Source of the DNA: Thermoproteota archaeon
Lineage (GTDB): Archaea; Thermoproteota; Nitrososphaeria; Nitrososphaerales; Nitrosopumilaceae
Direction: 5' to 3'
Assembly: GCA_003352285.1 (NCBI GenBank)
Contig: QQVN01000004.1
Location: forward strand, 62,001 to 126,000
DNA length: 64,000 nucleotides
The notes beneath the pieces are model-generated. The model saw nothing but the letters and a program-made list of their open reading frames with translations, was not told the origin of the DNA and did no database searches. Positions 51,028-58,949 of this stretch are shown here, one piece after another. The position numbers and the translations under genes were made by a program. Position 1 is the stretch's first letter; every line of letters starts with the position of its first letter.

Positions 51028-51804
51028 CTAATGCTTTTTCCTGTTAATCTGATTGATAATATTTCCAGCAACAGCTCCTGCACCTATTCCATTGTCAATG
51101 TTTACTACAGATAATCCCAATGAGCAACTCTGCAGCATCGATGCAAGCGCAGCCATTCCTTTTTCACCATATCCATATCCTACTGATACGGGAACTCCAA
51201 TTACTGGTACATCAACTAAAGATGAAACTACTGTGGCAAGAGCTCCTTCCATTCCTGCTACTACGATAATCACATCAACATCATTTTCCACTAATTCCTT
51301 TAATTTTGGAAAAACTCTGTGGATTCCTGCAACTCCTACATCATAACTACATATGCATTCAATACTCATTGATTCTAGCATTAATCTTGCTTCTTCTGCA
51401 ACTCCTATGTCAGATGTTCCTGCAGCTAAAATCCCTACTTTACCTTTAGATTTCTTAATTGATTTATTGAAAATGAGTAATGTTGTGTTGTTTTTTCCTT
51501 TTTGAAATTTCAATTTTGATTTTTTCAAAAATGAAACAACTCTTGAATAATCAGTTTTTTTAATTCTTGAAACAACCAATGAATCTGATTTTGAAAGAGT
51601 TTTTCTAATTATTTTTTCAATCTCAGAGTATTGTTTTTTTTCAGCAAATACTACTTCAGGGATTCCTCTTCTGTTTTTTCTTCCAATGTCGATTCTAGCA
51701 AAGTTTTCAATTTTTTCAATTGAATGTAATGCCAAGAGTTTTTTTGCCTCAGGTACATTGACTTTACCTGATTTCAAAGATTCTAAAATCTCATTTAATT
51801 CCAT
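51028..51804 (-). CDS. larB: LarB, pyridinium carboxylase/hydrolase of nickel-pincer nucleotide synthesis
   Basis: Carboxylates nicotinic-acid adenine dinucleotide at C5 and hydrolyses it, the first step to the nickel-pincer cofactor. The 258 residues have an N-terminal helical part and a C-terminal PurE-like domain: GILAAGTSDIGVAEEA, YDVGVAGIHRVFP, VVAGMEGALATVV, PVIGVPVSVGYG. A TTTTTATC box near 51829 gives its own leaderless start. It lies on the same strand as malate dehydrogenase, and diverges from larC-larE. Confidence 0.92.
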   Translation of the reverse strand: MELNEILESLKSGKVNVPEAKKLLALHSIEKIENFARIDIGRKNRRGIPEVVFAEKKQYSEIEKIIRKTLSKSDSLVVSRIKKTDYSRVVSFLKKSKLKFQKGKNNTTLLIFNKSIKKSKGKVGILAAGTSDIGVAEEARLMLESMSIECICSYDVGVAGIHRVFPKLKELVENDVDVIIVVAGMEGALATVVSSLVDVPVIGVPVSVGYGYGEKGMAALASMLQSCSLGLSVVNIDNGIGAGAVAGNIINQINRKKH

Positions 51805-51839
51805 ATGGAATTTAATTTTGATTTAGATAAAAATCTAAT

Positions 51840-52754
51840 TTAGATGTCTATTCCTGAGATGGCGCTTTTTACACTATCTACTGCTTTATTGAAAACAGTT
51901 TTCTCTTCATCATTCAATTCAAGCTCAATGATTTTCTCAACACCATTCTTTCCAATTACTGCAGGAACTCCTATGGTTACATCAGAATGACCATATTCTC
52001 CATCTAGATACGTGGCTACTGGAATGACTTGTTTTCTATCTCTAACTACAGATTCGATGATTGCAGAAATTGCGTTTCCTGGAGCATGTACTGTTGCCCC
52101 TTTAAGTTCAATAACTTTGGCTGCAACTTGTTTTGTATTTACAACTAATTCATCTAGTTTTTCTTTTGGGAGCAAAGAAGTTAATGGAATTCCAGAAACA
52201 GAAGAAAATCTTGGCAACGGTAACATGTTTTCACCATGTTCCCCAATGACTAGGGCTCTAATAGAATCTCTTGAGTGACCAGTAGCTTCGTGAATGAATT
52301 GTCGGAATCTAGATAGATCAAGCATTCCGCCCATTCCGAAAACTCGACTTCTGTCAAAGCCTGAGACCTTGTATGTTATGTATGCCATAGGATCAAGTGG
52401 ATTTGTAACTGGAATTATCATGGAATCATTGGCATATTTTTTTATGTTTTCAACTACGCTTTTCACAATTCCTGCATTAATTTTTAACAAATCCATTCTA
52501 GTCATACCTGGTTTTCTACCAGAACCTGCAACTACTACTACAATGTTAGAGCCTTTCATCTCTGAATAGTCATTTGAGCCTCTAACCTCTACATCAATTC
52601 CTTGCTCTGATAACATATGATTGATATCCATTGCCTCACCCTGTGGCAATCCTTGTGCAATATCTAAAAGCAAAATTTGATCATCAAGTTTCTTTAATGC
52701 TGAGAAAAGTGCTGCATCTCCGCCAACTTTTCCTGAACCGATGATAGTAATCAT
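51840..52754 (-). CDS. mdh: malate dehydrogenase
   Basis: Interconverts malate and oxaloacetate. The 304 residues are LDH-like MDH: a [10 protein letters not shown] nucleotide loop, an Asp ending the second strand (LLDIAQG) that favours [16 protein letters not shown] with the Arg that selects oxaloacetate over pyruvate, VTNPLD, and GEHGENMLP with the catalytic His. A TTTAATTA box centred near 52781 is 27 bp from the ATG. Located between larB and larC on the larB strand, which may matter for 2-hydroxyacid metabolism. Confidence 0.95.
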   Translation of the reverse strand: MITIIGSGKVGGDAALFSALKKLDDQILLLDIAQGLPQGEAMDINHMLSEQGIDVEVRGSNDYSEMKGSNIVVVVAGSGRKPGMTRMDLLKINAGIVKSVVENIKKYANDSMIIPVTNPLDPMAYITYKVSGFDRSRVFGMGGMLDLSRFRQFIHEATGHSRDSIRALVIGEHGENMLPLPRFSSVSGIPLTSLLPKEKLDELVVNTKQVAAKVIELKGATVHAPGNAISAIIESVVRDRKQVIPVATYLDGEYGHSDVTIGVPAVIGKNGVEKIIELELNDEEKTVFNKAVDSVKSAISGIDI

Positions 52755-52842
52755 GTTGTGGCATCTGAATATTACGTAATTAAATCTAATGTCGAGTCCA
52801 TCTCAGATACAATTTATATGCATTTTTGATATTTTTCATTTT

Positions 52843-54069
52843 ATGGTTATGATTATTGATTCTCATATTGCAGGAATTTCTGGGGATATGTTTCTCAGCT
52901 CTTTAGTAGATATTGGTGCTGATAAAAACAAAATCATCCAAGGAATCAAAACAGCCGCTGATTTTTTTCCAGATTCTAAAATCATAAAACTTGATTTTGA
53001 AAAAACCAAGAAAAAAGGTTTGGAAGCAACAAGACTTGTTTTAGAAATCCAAGAAGATATCCACGAAAGAAAAGGAATTGAAATTCAAAAATGTATTGAA
53101 GAATCTGTAAATAAACTCAATTTATCCGATCATGCAAAAAAATTCTCAATTGGAAGCATTGAAACGCTAATCACCGCAGAATCTCACATTCATGGCGCAC
53201 CACTAGATTCAGTACATTTTCATGAAGCAGCTAGCATTGATACTATAATTGACATTATAGGTAGTGCCATCGCATTAGATGATCTTGAATTATTTGGTCA
53301 AGAAATTGTTTCGACGCCGGTCGCAGTAGGCGGCGGTACTGTTAGCTTTTCACATGGTACCACAACAAATCCTGCAAGTGCAATATTGGAGATATTCAAA
53401 AACACCTCTATCATAATTAAAGGAGGGCAAGCAGTTGAAGAGCTTACCACTCCTACTGGAGCTAGCATGTTAGTTAATTTGATTTCTTCATGTCAAGAAT
53501 TTTACCCATCCCTACAGGTGGACGGAATTGGATATGGTGCAGGGTGTAAGAATTTTGAAAATTTTTCCAATGTTTTAAAAATTGTTACAGGAAAAAAATC
53601 CACTGGATACATCCATGATTCTGTGCAAATTCTTGAAACAAATCTTGATGATGTTTCTGGAGAAGTGTTGGGAAATACAATAGAAAAAATCATGAATAGC
53701 GGAGCAAAAGATGTGACCGTAACATCAGCAATTACAAAAAAAGGCAGACCAACTCATTTAGTATCAGTCATTTGTGATTCTTCAAAAATGAATGATCTCT
53801 TAGAGTTACTCTTTTCAGAAACTGGAACACTTGGAATTAGAATTAGGACCTCAGACAGAGTTACTTTGACACGCACCATAAAATCTACTTCTATTGTTAT
53901 AGAAAACAAAAATTTCATTGTTAATTACAAAACCTCTCCGAATCAGCCGTTAAATTTTAAAATTGAATCTGATGATATTCAAAAAATTTCTCATGAGATA
54001 AAAAAATCCTTTAGATATACCGAGGACTTGCTTAGAACTGAAATTAAAAAAACCTTGGAGCAAAAATGA
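52843..54069 (+). CDS. larC: LarC, nickel insertion enzyme
   Basis: Inserts nickel into the dithio-pincer nucleotide (CTP-dependent cyclometallase). The chain is 408 residues in one frame; no ribosomal frameshift is needed, unlike the Lactobacillus gene. Signatures: DSHIAGISGDMFLSSLVD, HFHEAASIDTIIDIIG, TPVAVGGGTV, TPTGASML, and LETNLDDVSGE in the C-terminal half. I choose ATG 52843; a TTTATATG box centred near 52816 lies 26 bp upstream of it, making the earlier ATG non-transcribed. Its stop overlaps the larE start (ATGA). Confidence 0.94.
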   Translation: MVMIIDSHIAGISGDMFLSSLVDIGADKNKIIQGIKTAADFFPDSKIIKLDFEKTKKKGLEATRLVLEIQEDIHERKGIEIQKCIEESVNKLNLSDHAKKFSIGSIETLITAESHIHGAPLDSVHFHEAASIDTIIDIIGSAIALDDLELFGQEIVSTPVAVGGGTVSFSHGTTTNPASAILEIFKNTSIIIKGGQAVEELTTPTGASMLVNLISSCQEFYPSLQVDGIGYGAGCKNFENFSNVLKIVTGKKSTGYIHDSVQILETNLDDVSGEVLGNTIEKIMNSGAKDVTVTSAITKKGRPTHLVSVICDSSKMNDLLELLFSETGTLGIRIRTSDRVTLTRTIKSTSIVIENKNFIVNYKTSPNQPLNFKIESDDIQKISHEIKKSFRYTEDLLRTEIKKTLEQK

Positions 54070-54866
54070 ACAAATTAGATTCTCTTTGTAATTGGTTTTC
54101 AGATAAAAAAAGTGTAATTGTTGCAGTGTCTGGTGGCGTAGATAGTGCTCTGGTAGCATATGCAGCATATGCCCAATTGGGTAATTCCGCTATTGCAGTA
54201 ACCGCTGATTATAAGACATTATCTAATGACGAACTAGACTCATCAAAAAAGATCTGCAAAGAAATTGGAATTAATCAAATAATCATAAACTACAGTGAAT
54301 TAGAAAATGAAGATTTTGTGCGTAATGATAAGAATCGTTGTTTTTACTGTAGGACAGAACTATCTCATTATCTAATCAATATTGCAAAAGAAAACCAAAT
54401 TGAAACTATAGTTGATGGTACAAATCTTGATGATTTAGGAGACTATCGTCCTGGGTTAGTCGCATTACAAGAAAACAACATCTTACATCCATTAGTGGAA
54501 TGCAATTTCACAAAAAACGAAGTCAGGGACATCTCAAAAGACATTGGACTGTCAATTCATAATAGACCTTCAAACTCGTGTCTTGCTTCAAGAGTACCTT
54601 GGGGACAACGTGTCACTGCAGAAAAACTTACGCGAATTGAGATGGGTGAAACTTTTGTCAAACAAATTGTTGGCGCAAAACAGGTACGCGTTCGTGATCT
54701 TGATGGTTCTGCAAAAATTGAAGTAGGTGTTGATGAACTGTATCTTCTCAATGATCCATCAAAAATTAATGAAATTAACATGAAATTGAAATTTCTTGGG
54801 TTTTCTTCTGTTCAAATAGATCCTGATGGATATTCACCCGGAAAACTAAATGTGATTGTAGATTGA
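54066..54866 (+). CDS. larE: LarE, sulfur transferase of nickel-pincer nucleotide synthesis
   Basis: Adds the two sulfur atoms to the pincer nucleotide. The 266-residue PP-loop ATPase has SGGVDS (22-27), DGTNLDDLGDYRPG and SNSCLASRVPWG. Cysteines C92 and C95 (NRCFYC) join C172 (SNSC). This three-Cys set matches [4Fe-4S] LarE enzymes, which are catalytic, not the sacrificial single-Cys type. It overlaps larC by 4 bp, and shares TTGA with the cysteine desulfurase start, so the three genes are translationally coupled. Confidence 0.92.
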   Translation: MNKLDSLCNWFSDKKSVIVAVSGGVDSALVAYAAYAQLGNSAIAVTADYKTLSNDELDSSKKICKEIGINQIIINYSELENEDFVRNDKNRCFYCRTELSHYLINIAKENQIETIVDGTNLDDLGDYRPGLVALQENNILHPLVECNFTKNEVRDISKDIGLSIHNRPSNSCLASRVPWGQRVTAEKLTRIEMGETFVKQIVGAKQVRVRDLDGSAKIEVGVDELYLLNDPSKINEINMKLKFLGFSSVQIDPDGYSPGKLNVIVD

Positions 54867-56020
54867 TTTACCTAGATAATGCAGCATCTACACAAATTCA
54901 TGAAGAAGTTTTAGATGCAATGCTCCCATTTCTCAAGGAACAATATGGCAATCCTTCATCAATCCATAGGTTTGGAAGACTAACTGAAAAGGCAATCAAC
55001 AAAGCTCGAAAGGAAATATCAGCCCTGATTAATGCTTCTCCTGATGAAATTTTAATTACTTCTGGTGGAACTGAATCAAATAATACTGCAATTTGTGGGA
55101 TAGCAAACCTGAATGATGGAAATCATATCATTACTTCTTCTATAGAACATGAGGCAATTTTGGAACCTTGTAAAAAATTAGAAAAACAAGGATTTGATGT
55201 GACCTACCTTTCGGTAAACAACAAAGGACAGATTAATCCTGATGAATTAGCCAGTGAGATTTCTGATAAAACATGTCTTGTTACAGTAATGTTTGCCAAT
55301 AACGAAGTTGGTACGACTCAACCAATATCGGATATTGCAAAAATCTGTAAAAATCATAATGTACCATTTCATTCTGATGCAGTTCAGGCTGTAGGAAAAA
55401 TTCCAATTGATGTCAAAAATCTAGGGATAGATCTACTCTCAATATCTTCTCATAAAATTAATGGTCCAAAAGGAATTGGCGCCTTATTCATACGAAATGG
55501 TATCAATATTGATCCATTAATTCTGGGCGGGGGACAAGAACACGGCTTAAGATCTGGAACAGAAAATGTTTCAGGAATTGTAGGCTTTGGAAAGGCATGT
55601 TCCCTAGCTTATCAAAACCTTAATGCAAATATCTCCCACATGAAAAACTTGCGAGATTACATGGTATCCAAAATCACAAATGAAATCTCTCATACCACAT
55701 ACAATGGACATGAAACGCTTAGAACCCCAAACAATGCCCACTTTACATTTCTTGGAGTAAATGGTGAGGATCTCATCATAAAATTAGATGAGAATGGAAT
55801 TGCGGCATCTACTGGATCTGCATGTTCTGTAAAGACACAAAAGGCATCTCATGTTTTACAATCAATGGGTTTTTCTCATGAGAAAATTACTGGTTCATTA
55901 CGACTAACTGTAGGGATTTTCAACACAAAAGAAGAGATTGATTCTACAGTTGATATCCTCAAAAAAGTAGTTTCTGAATTACGTTCTGTATCTCCTTTCA
56001 AAGAAAAATATGGATTCTAG
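54863..56020 (+). CDS. iscS: cysteine desulfurase (NifS/IscS family)
   Basis: PLP enzyme that mobilises sulfur from cysteine as a persulfide. The 385 residues begin YLDNAASTQ and show SGGTESNNTA, HSDAVQAVGKI, SISSHKINGPKGIGAL with the PLP Lys, LRSGTENVSG, and the sulfur-carrying Cys loop in GSACSVKTQKASH. Start is TTG at 54863, overlapping larE. In this position it probably feeds sulfur to the LarE cluster, but it may also serve general Fe-S synthesis; no iscU follows. Confidence 0.95.
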   Translation: MIYLDNAASTQIHEEVLDAMLPFLKEQYGNPSSIHRFGRLTEKAINKARKEISALINASPDEILITSGGTESNNTAICGIANLNDGNHIITSSIEHEAILEPCKKLEKQGFDVTYLSVNNKGQINPDELASEISDKTCLVTVMFANNEVGTTQPISDIAKICKNHNVPFHSDAVQAVGKIPIDVKNLGIDLLSISSHKINGPKGIGALFIRNGINIDPLILGGGQEHGLRSGTENVSGIVGFGKACSLAYQNLNANISHMKNLRDYMVSKITNEISHTTYNGHETLRTPNNAHFTFLGVNGEDLIIKLDENGIAASTGSACSVKTQKASHVLQSMGFSHEKITGSLRLTVGIFNTKEEIDSTVDILKKVVSELRSVSPFKEKYGF

Positions 56021-56021
56021 A

Positions 56022-56855
56022 TTAAATTCTCATTCTGAGTGGATTTTTTGACGTCGCTGCAATTATTGAGATAATTGCTACTGCCAAAATCAAGGCTGCA
56101 ATTGCGCCAAATTCTGGTACTACACAAGTACCGATTATTTCAATATCTGAATCACCTTCTTCAAAATTTATAGTAATAGTTCTTGATGCAGAGTTTGTAT
56201 CTTTTTCTGAATATGTCACTTCTACACCGTCAATTAGAATTATGAAAACATCATCACTACCATTACACATGTTGACTTTTGCATCTATTGATTCCCTAGG
56301 GAGCTTTAAGGTTATTGCTCCATCTGCTGTTGAATCAATAACTGTGATTAACGCATAGATGTCTGGATCAATTAACATATTTTTGACAGTACCTCCTTTG
56401 ATTGAATACTCTACATCAAAGGTTCCTGATGTACCGGCATCAACTTCGAACCTATCTGTTGTCTCAACCATTGCCTGCTTTGTTGCAAATTCAAATGTTG
56501 CCTCTGCAACTACTCCCTGACCATATGATGCTCTAACTGTATATTCTCCATTATTTTTCCAAAGGGGACCTTGTGCTAAGATAGTCTTTGTAAACGTACC
56601 ATCATTTGCTACGTTAAGCTGTGCAACTTCTACTAGGTTTCCTTGATGGAATAACTGAAGTGTAACCGGTGTCTCTCCAATTACCGTTGTAACGGTTCCT
56701 GAAATTACAATGGTTTCTCCTTCTGTGTATATACTCTTTGAAGAACTAACAGATAGTAGTGATTGTGATTGTGCAAATACAGGAATTACACTAAACGCAA
56801 AAACTCCAATTATTATTACCACCAGAAGATTTCGCACAAGCAACTTGTAGTGCAA
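56022..56855 (-). CDS. secreted Ig-like protein with PEFG-CTERM sorting tail (1 of 4)
   Basis: Exported surface protein of 277 residues. A signal peptide (residues 6-28, ending FAQ) precedes an Ig-like domain (KSIYTEGETIVISGTVTTV..., GPLWKNNGEYTVRASYGQG). A second beta domain follows, holding a CNGSDDVFIILIDG stretch. The tail VPEFGAIAALILAVA, a helix and a basic KNPLRMRI end form the PEFG-CTERM signal for a thaumarchaeal archaeosortase. Closest to the 58950-59777 protein in its second domain. The start is TTG at 56855. Faces the cysteine desulfurase gene 1 bp away. Confidence 0.85.
   Translation of the reverse strand: MHYKLLVRNLLVVIIIGVFAFSVIPVFAQSQSLLSVSSSKSIYTEGETIVISGTVTTVIGETPVTLQLFHQGNLVEVAQLNVANDGTFTKTILAQGPLWKNNGEYTVRASYGQGVVAEATFEFATKQAMVETTDRFEVDAGTSGTFDVEYSIKGGTVKNMLIDPDIYALITVIDSTADGAITLKLPRESIDAKVNMCNGSDDVFIILIDGVEVTYSEKDTNSASRTITINFEEGDSDIEIIGTCVVPEFGAIAALILAVAIISIIAATSKNPLRMRI
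56057..56117 (-). repeat. PEFG-tail DNA repeat, short copy
   Basis: About 61 bp identical by eye to the central part of the three longer copies at 56923, 57855 and 58951, coding PEFG plus most of the membrane helix. Outside it this gene's tail diverges. Confidence 0.8.
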
Positions 56856-56885
56856 TTCTATATTTCCTTTACTATTATGAAATTA

Positions 56886-56912
56886 GCTAGAATAAATGAA
56901 AAAATGAAAAAA
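56886..56912 (-). terminator. T-tract after the second PEFG gene
   Basis: Minus strand reads a C-interrupted T-run (CACTTTTTTCATTTTTTCA) just beyond the stop at 56922. Typical of archaeal intrinsic termination. Confidence 0.45.
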
Positions 56913-56921
56913 GTGTAGTTG

Positions 56922-57794
56922 TTAGTATTTTGGCATAATACTAAGTCTTGATCTTGCAGATACTGCAATTATTGAGATAATTGCTACTGCCAAAATCAAG
57001 GCTGCAATTGCGCCAAATTCTGGAATTACTTTTGCACCAAAGATTTCTATCTTCTCAGCCCCTCCAAGGAACATTATGGTGATTTCGTTACCGTTGATAG
57101 TAACATCATCCCATTGTTCGCCATCAACTAAAATGGTGTGAACGCCACTGATGATTTCTTGTGATGGAGTCAAAGTCAATGTACCGTCATTAACAGATTC
57201 AATCATTATTACTAATGATTTGCTTGCTGTATTGATGCTTGCACTTGTTACTGAGCCAGTAGATATTGTAAATGGAATGCAACTTCCACTTGCATTAAGT
57301 TCTGATGCAGAACATACTTTTGGTTTATCTGTAGATTTGCCGACTCCGCCTGTTAGTTCAACAAGTACTCTATTGTTGATATCTTGTGAACCATATTGAG
57401 CTCTGATAACATAAGTTCCGTCATATTTCCACAGGCTTCCTGCAGTGTTTAATGCAGTCTTGAATGTTCTATCTTGATTTACATCAATTTGTTGGACAGT
57501 GACAATATTGTTTGATGGGCTTACCACAGTTATTGTAACTGGGACTCCTGTTTTGTAATATGCAACTGTGCCGCTAACATTGATTGTAGTGTCATGACCA
57601 TAAGTTTTCTTGTCAGTCTTGACCGTTATAGGAATCTCATTGTCTGCTGAAGCCATGGCTTTCTGACGATTATCAGCACCGTCACAATCTGGACAGGCTT
57701 CTTCAGAATAAGCGCCAAAGGCTGCTGGTGCAACTGATAAAGTTCCTACTGTGGCCAATATGGCTAGTAGTGCGTACGTGGTACGAGTATTCAT
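56922..57794 (-). CDS. secreted Ig-like protein with PEFG-CTERM sorting tail (2 of 4)
   Basis: Exported protein of 290 residues. Signal peptide MNTRTTYALLAILATVG..., cleavage near FGA. A short CPDCDG motif follows, then the Ig-like domain (YGHDTTINVSGTVAY..., GSLWKYDGTYVIRAQYG), then a second domain with two cysteines and an ending of the same fold as the paralogues. The tail is IPEFG, helix and SRLSIMPKY. Its promoter contains the ATACATAAATA element (57814-57833). It probably ends up linked to a surface lipid by archaeosortase; inferred from family knowledge. Confidence 0.85.
   Translation of the reverse strand: MNTRTTYALLAILATVGTLSVAPAAFGAYSEEACPDCDGADNRQKAMASADNEIPITVKTDKKTYGHDTTINVSGTVAYYKTGVPVTITVVSPSNNIVTVQQIDVNQDRTFKTALNTAGSLWKYDGTYVIRAQYGSQDINNRVLVELTGGVGKSTDKPKVCSASELNASGSCIPFTISTGSVTSASINTASKSLVIMIESVNDGTLTLTPSQEIISGVHTILVDGEQWDDVTINGNEITIMFLGGAEKIEIFGAKVIPEFGAIAALILAVAIISIIAVSARSRLSIMPKY
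56923..57030 (-). repeat. PEFG-tail DNA repeat, long copy A
   Basis: About 108 bp covering the last 35 codons and the stop region. Identical by eye to copies at 57855-57962 and 58951-59057, including third codon positions. Confidence 0.88.
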
Positions 57795-57813
57795 CTTGTT
57801 TGCGAATTAACAA

Positions 57814-57833
57814 CGTCTCTATTTATGTATATT
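57814..57833 (-). promoter_or_regulatory. ATACATAAATA promoter element, PEFG gene 2
   Basis: Minus strand reads ATATACATAAATAGAGACG, centred about 30 bp from the start codon at 57794. Shares the 11-mer with two other secreted-protein genes. Confidence 0.5.
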
Positions 57834-57853
57834 TAAAAAACCTAGTTGGCGAT

Positions 57854-58702
57854 CTAGTATTTTGGCATAATACTAAGTCTTGATCTTGCAGATACTGCAA
57901 TTATTGAGATAATTGCTACTGCCAAAATCAAGGCTGCAATTGCGCCAAATTCTGGAATTACTCTTCCGTCGATAATTTCAACTTCTACAGTGCTCTTGAA
58001 TTGACCGCCTTCTCCTTGTTGAGCAGTAATCTTGTAAAATCCATCTTGTTTCCATAGTGGACCACCAGTTGTGATCTTTTTCTCAAAGTTACCATTGATG
58101 TCTGGTAAAATCTGAGCAATTGAAACTACGTTTCCATTTGGTGCCTTTACTGTGAGTGTAATATCATTAAATGATGTTGTATGTCCATTTGCTGTAATAG
58201 TTGTAGAACCTTCAATTGCATCTGCAAAGAGCGTCAATCCTCTCTCTGGTTCTAATGCTGCTACCCTTCCATCCTCAAGAGAAGAGATGAATGCATATGG
58301 TGTTATGACTTTGCCGCCTTTAACTTCTACTTCTAAAGCGACTTTGAAAATTCCACCTGTTCCTTGTTGAGCAGTAATCTTGTAAAATCCATCTTGGCTC
58401 CAAAGTAAACCACCAGTGTTTATTTTAGCTGCATAAGTTCCATCTGCAGTTGGAGTTATCTGAGCAATTGAAACCACATTTCTGTTTGGTGCTGTTACTG
58501 TAATTGTGATATCTGAGGTTCTTGTTGTTTCTCCGCTGATATCAATTTGGGATGGTCTACCTTCTGCAGAAGCAGTTAATGAGATTCCTCCGGCAGCACT
58601 TGCAAAGCTAAATGATGAAACGGAGATAATTGAAACTGTAAGTAAAACTACTAAAACTGCCTTTTGATGGTTTTTCCCGAAATTCAATTTACAAGATTCC
58701 AT
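57854..58702 (-). CDS. secreted double Ig-like protein with PEFG-CTERM sorting tail (3 of 4)
   Basis: Exported protein of 282 residues. I place the start at ATG 58702: the ATACATAAATA promoter lies at 58711-58730, inside the longer possible frame, which therefore is not translated. The signal peptide covers about residues 15-38. Two Ig-like repeats follow, each with a VVSIAQI...GLLW/GPLW...DGFYKITAQQG pattern; the paralogues have one. The tail is IPEFG, helix and SRLSIMPKY. No cysteine pair in the second half, unlike its neighbours. Confidence 0.86.
   Translation of the reverse strand: MESCKLNFGKNHQKAVLVVLLTVSIISVSSFSFASAAGGISLTASAEGRPSQIDISGETTRTSDITITVTAPNRNVVSIAQITPTADGTYAAKINTGGLLWSQDGFYKITAQQGTGGIFKVALEVEVKGGKVITPYAFISSLEDGRVAALEPERGLTLFADAIEGSTTITANGHTTSFNDITLTVKAPNGNVVSIAQILPDINGNFEKKITTGGPLWKQDGFYKITAQQGEGGQFKSTVEVEIIDGRVIPEFGAIAALILAVAIISIIAVSARSRLSIMPKY
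57855..57962 (-). repeat. PEFG-tail DNA repeat, long copy B
   Basis: 108 bp, identical by eye to copy A; the match to copy C begins a few bases earlier with GATCTAG. Confidence 0.88.
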
Positions 58703-58710
58703 ACGATTGT

Positions 58711-58730
58711 CTATATTTATGTATATATGC
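58711..58730 (-). promoter_or_regulatory. ATACATAAATA promoter element, PEFG gene 3
   Basis: Minus strand reads ATATATACATAAATATAG, centred about 20-28 bp from ATG 58702. It lies within the longer reading frame and so decides the start. Confidence 0.5.
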
Positions 58731-58732
58731 AA

Positions 58733-58949
58733 AGATCCATTTTACATATCCCAAGGTCTGTTTTTGAACTTTTTTCATTTTTTGATCCTTTTGGATCTTT
58801 GAATCTTTTTAGATATTGGTAATCTGTGGACTTGGAAAAACTGTATTATCTATTTACGAACTCTTATGTCTTGGATTTCATAAACAGATCCAACTGGGAT
58901 ACTCTAGAGCTGGTTTTGTGTATTTAAAAAATGAAAAAAAGTAAAAGAT
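58733..58949. other. intergenic stretch of 217 bp
   Basis: No frame with gene-like features was found. It holds a GATCC-TTTT-GGATC hairpin (58784-58797) followed by T-rich sequence on the plus strand, several TATA-like runs, and the poly-T terminator of the downstream minus-strand gene at 58922-58945. A small RNA is possible but unsupported. Confidence 0.5.
58922..58945 (-). terminator. T-tract after the fourth PEFG gene
   Basis: Minus strand reads TTTTACTTTTTTTCATTTTT right after the stop at 58950. It resembles the tract behind PEFG gene 2. Confidence 0.45.

Noticed and set aside
52843-54069. Programmed frameshift in larC as in Lactobacillus
   Set aside because: The gene reads through as a single frame containing both the N- and C-terminal halves.
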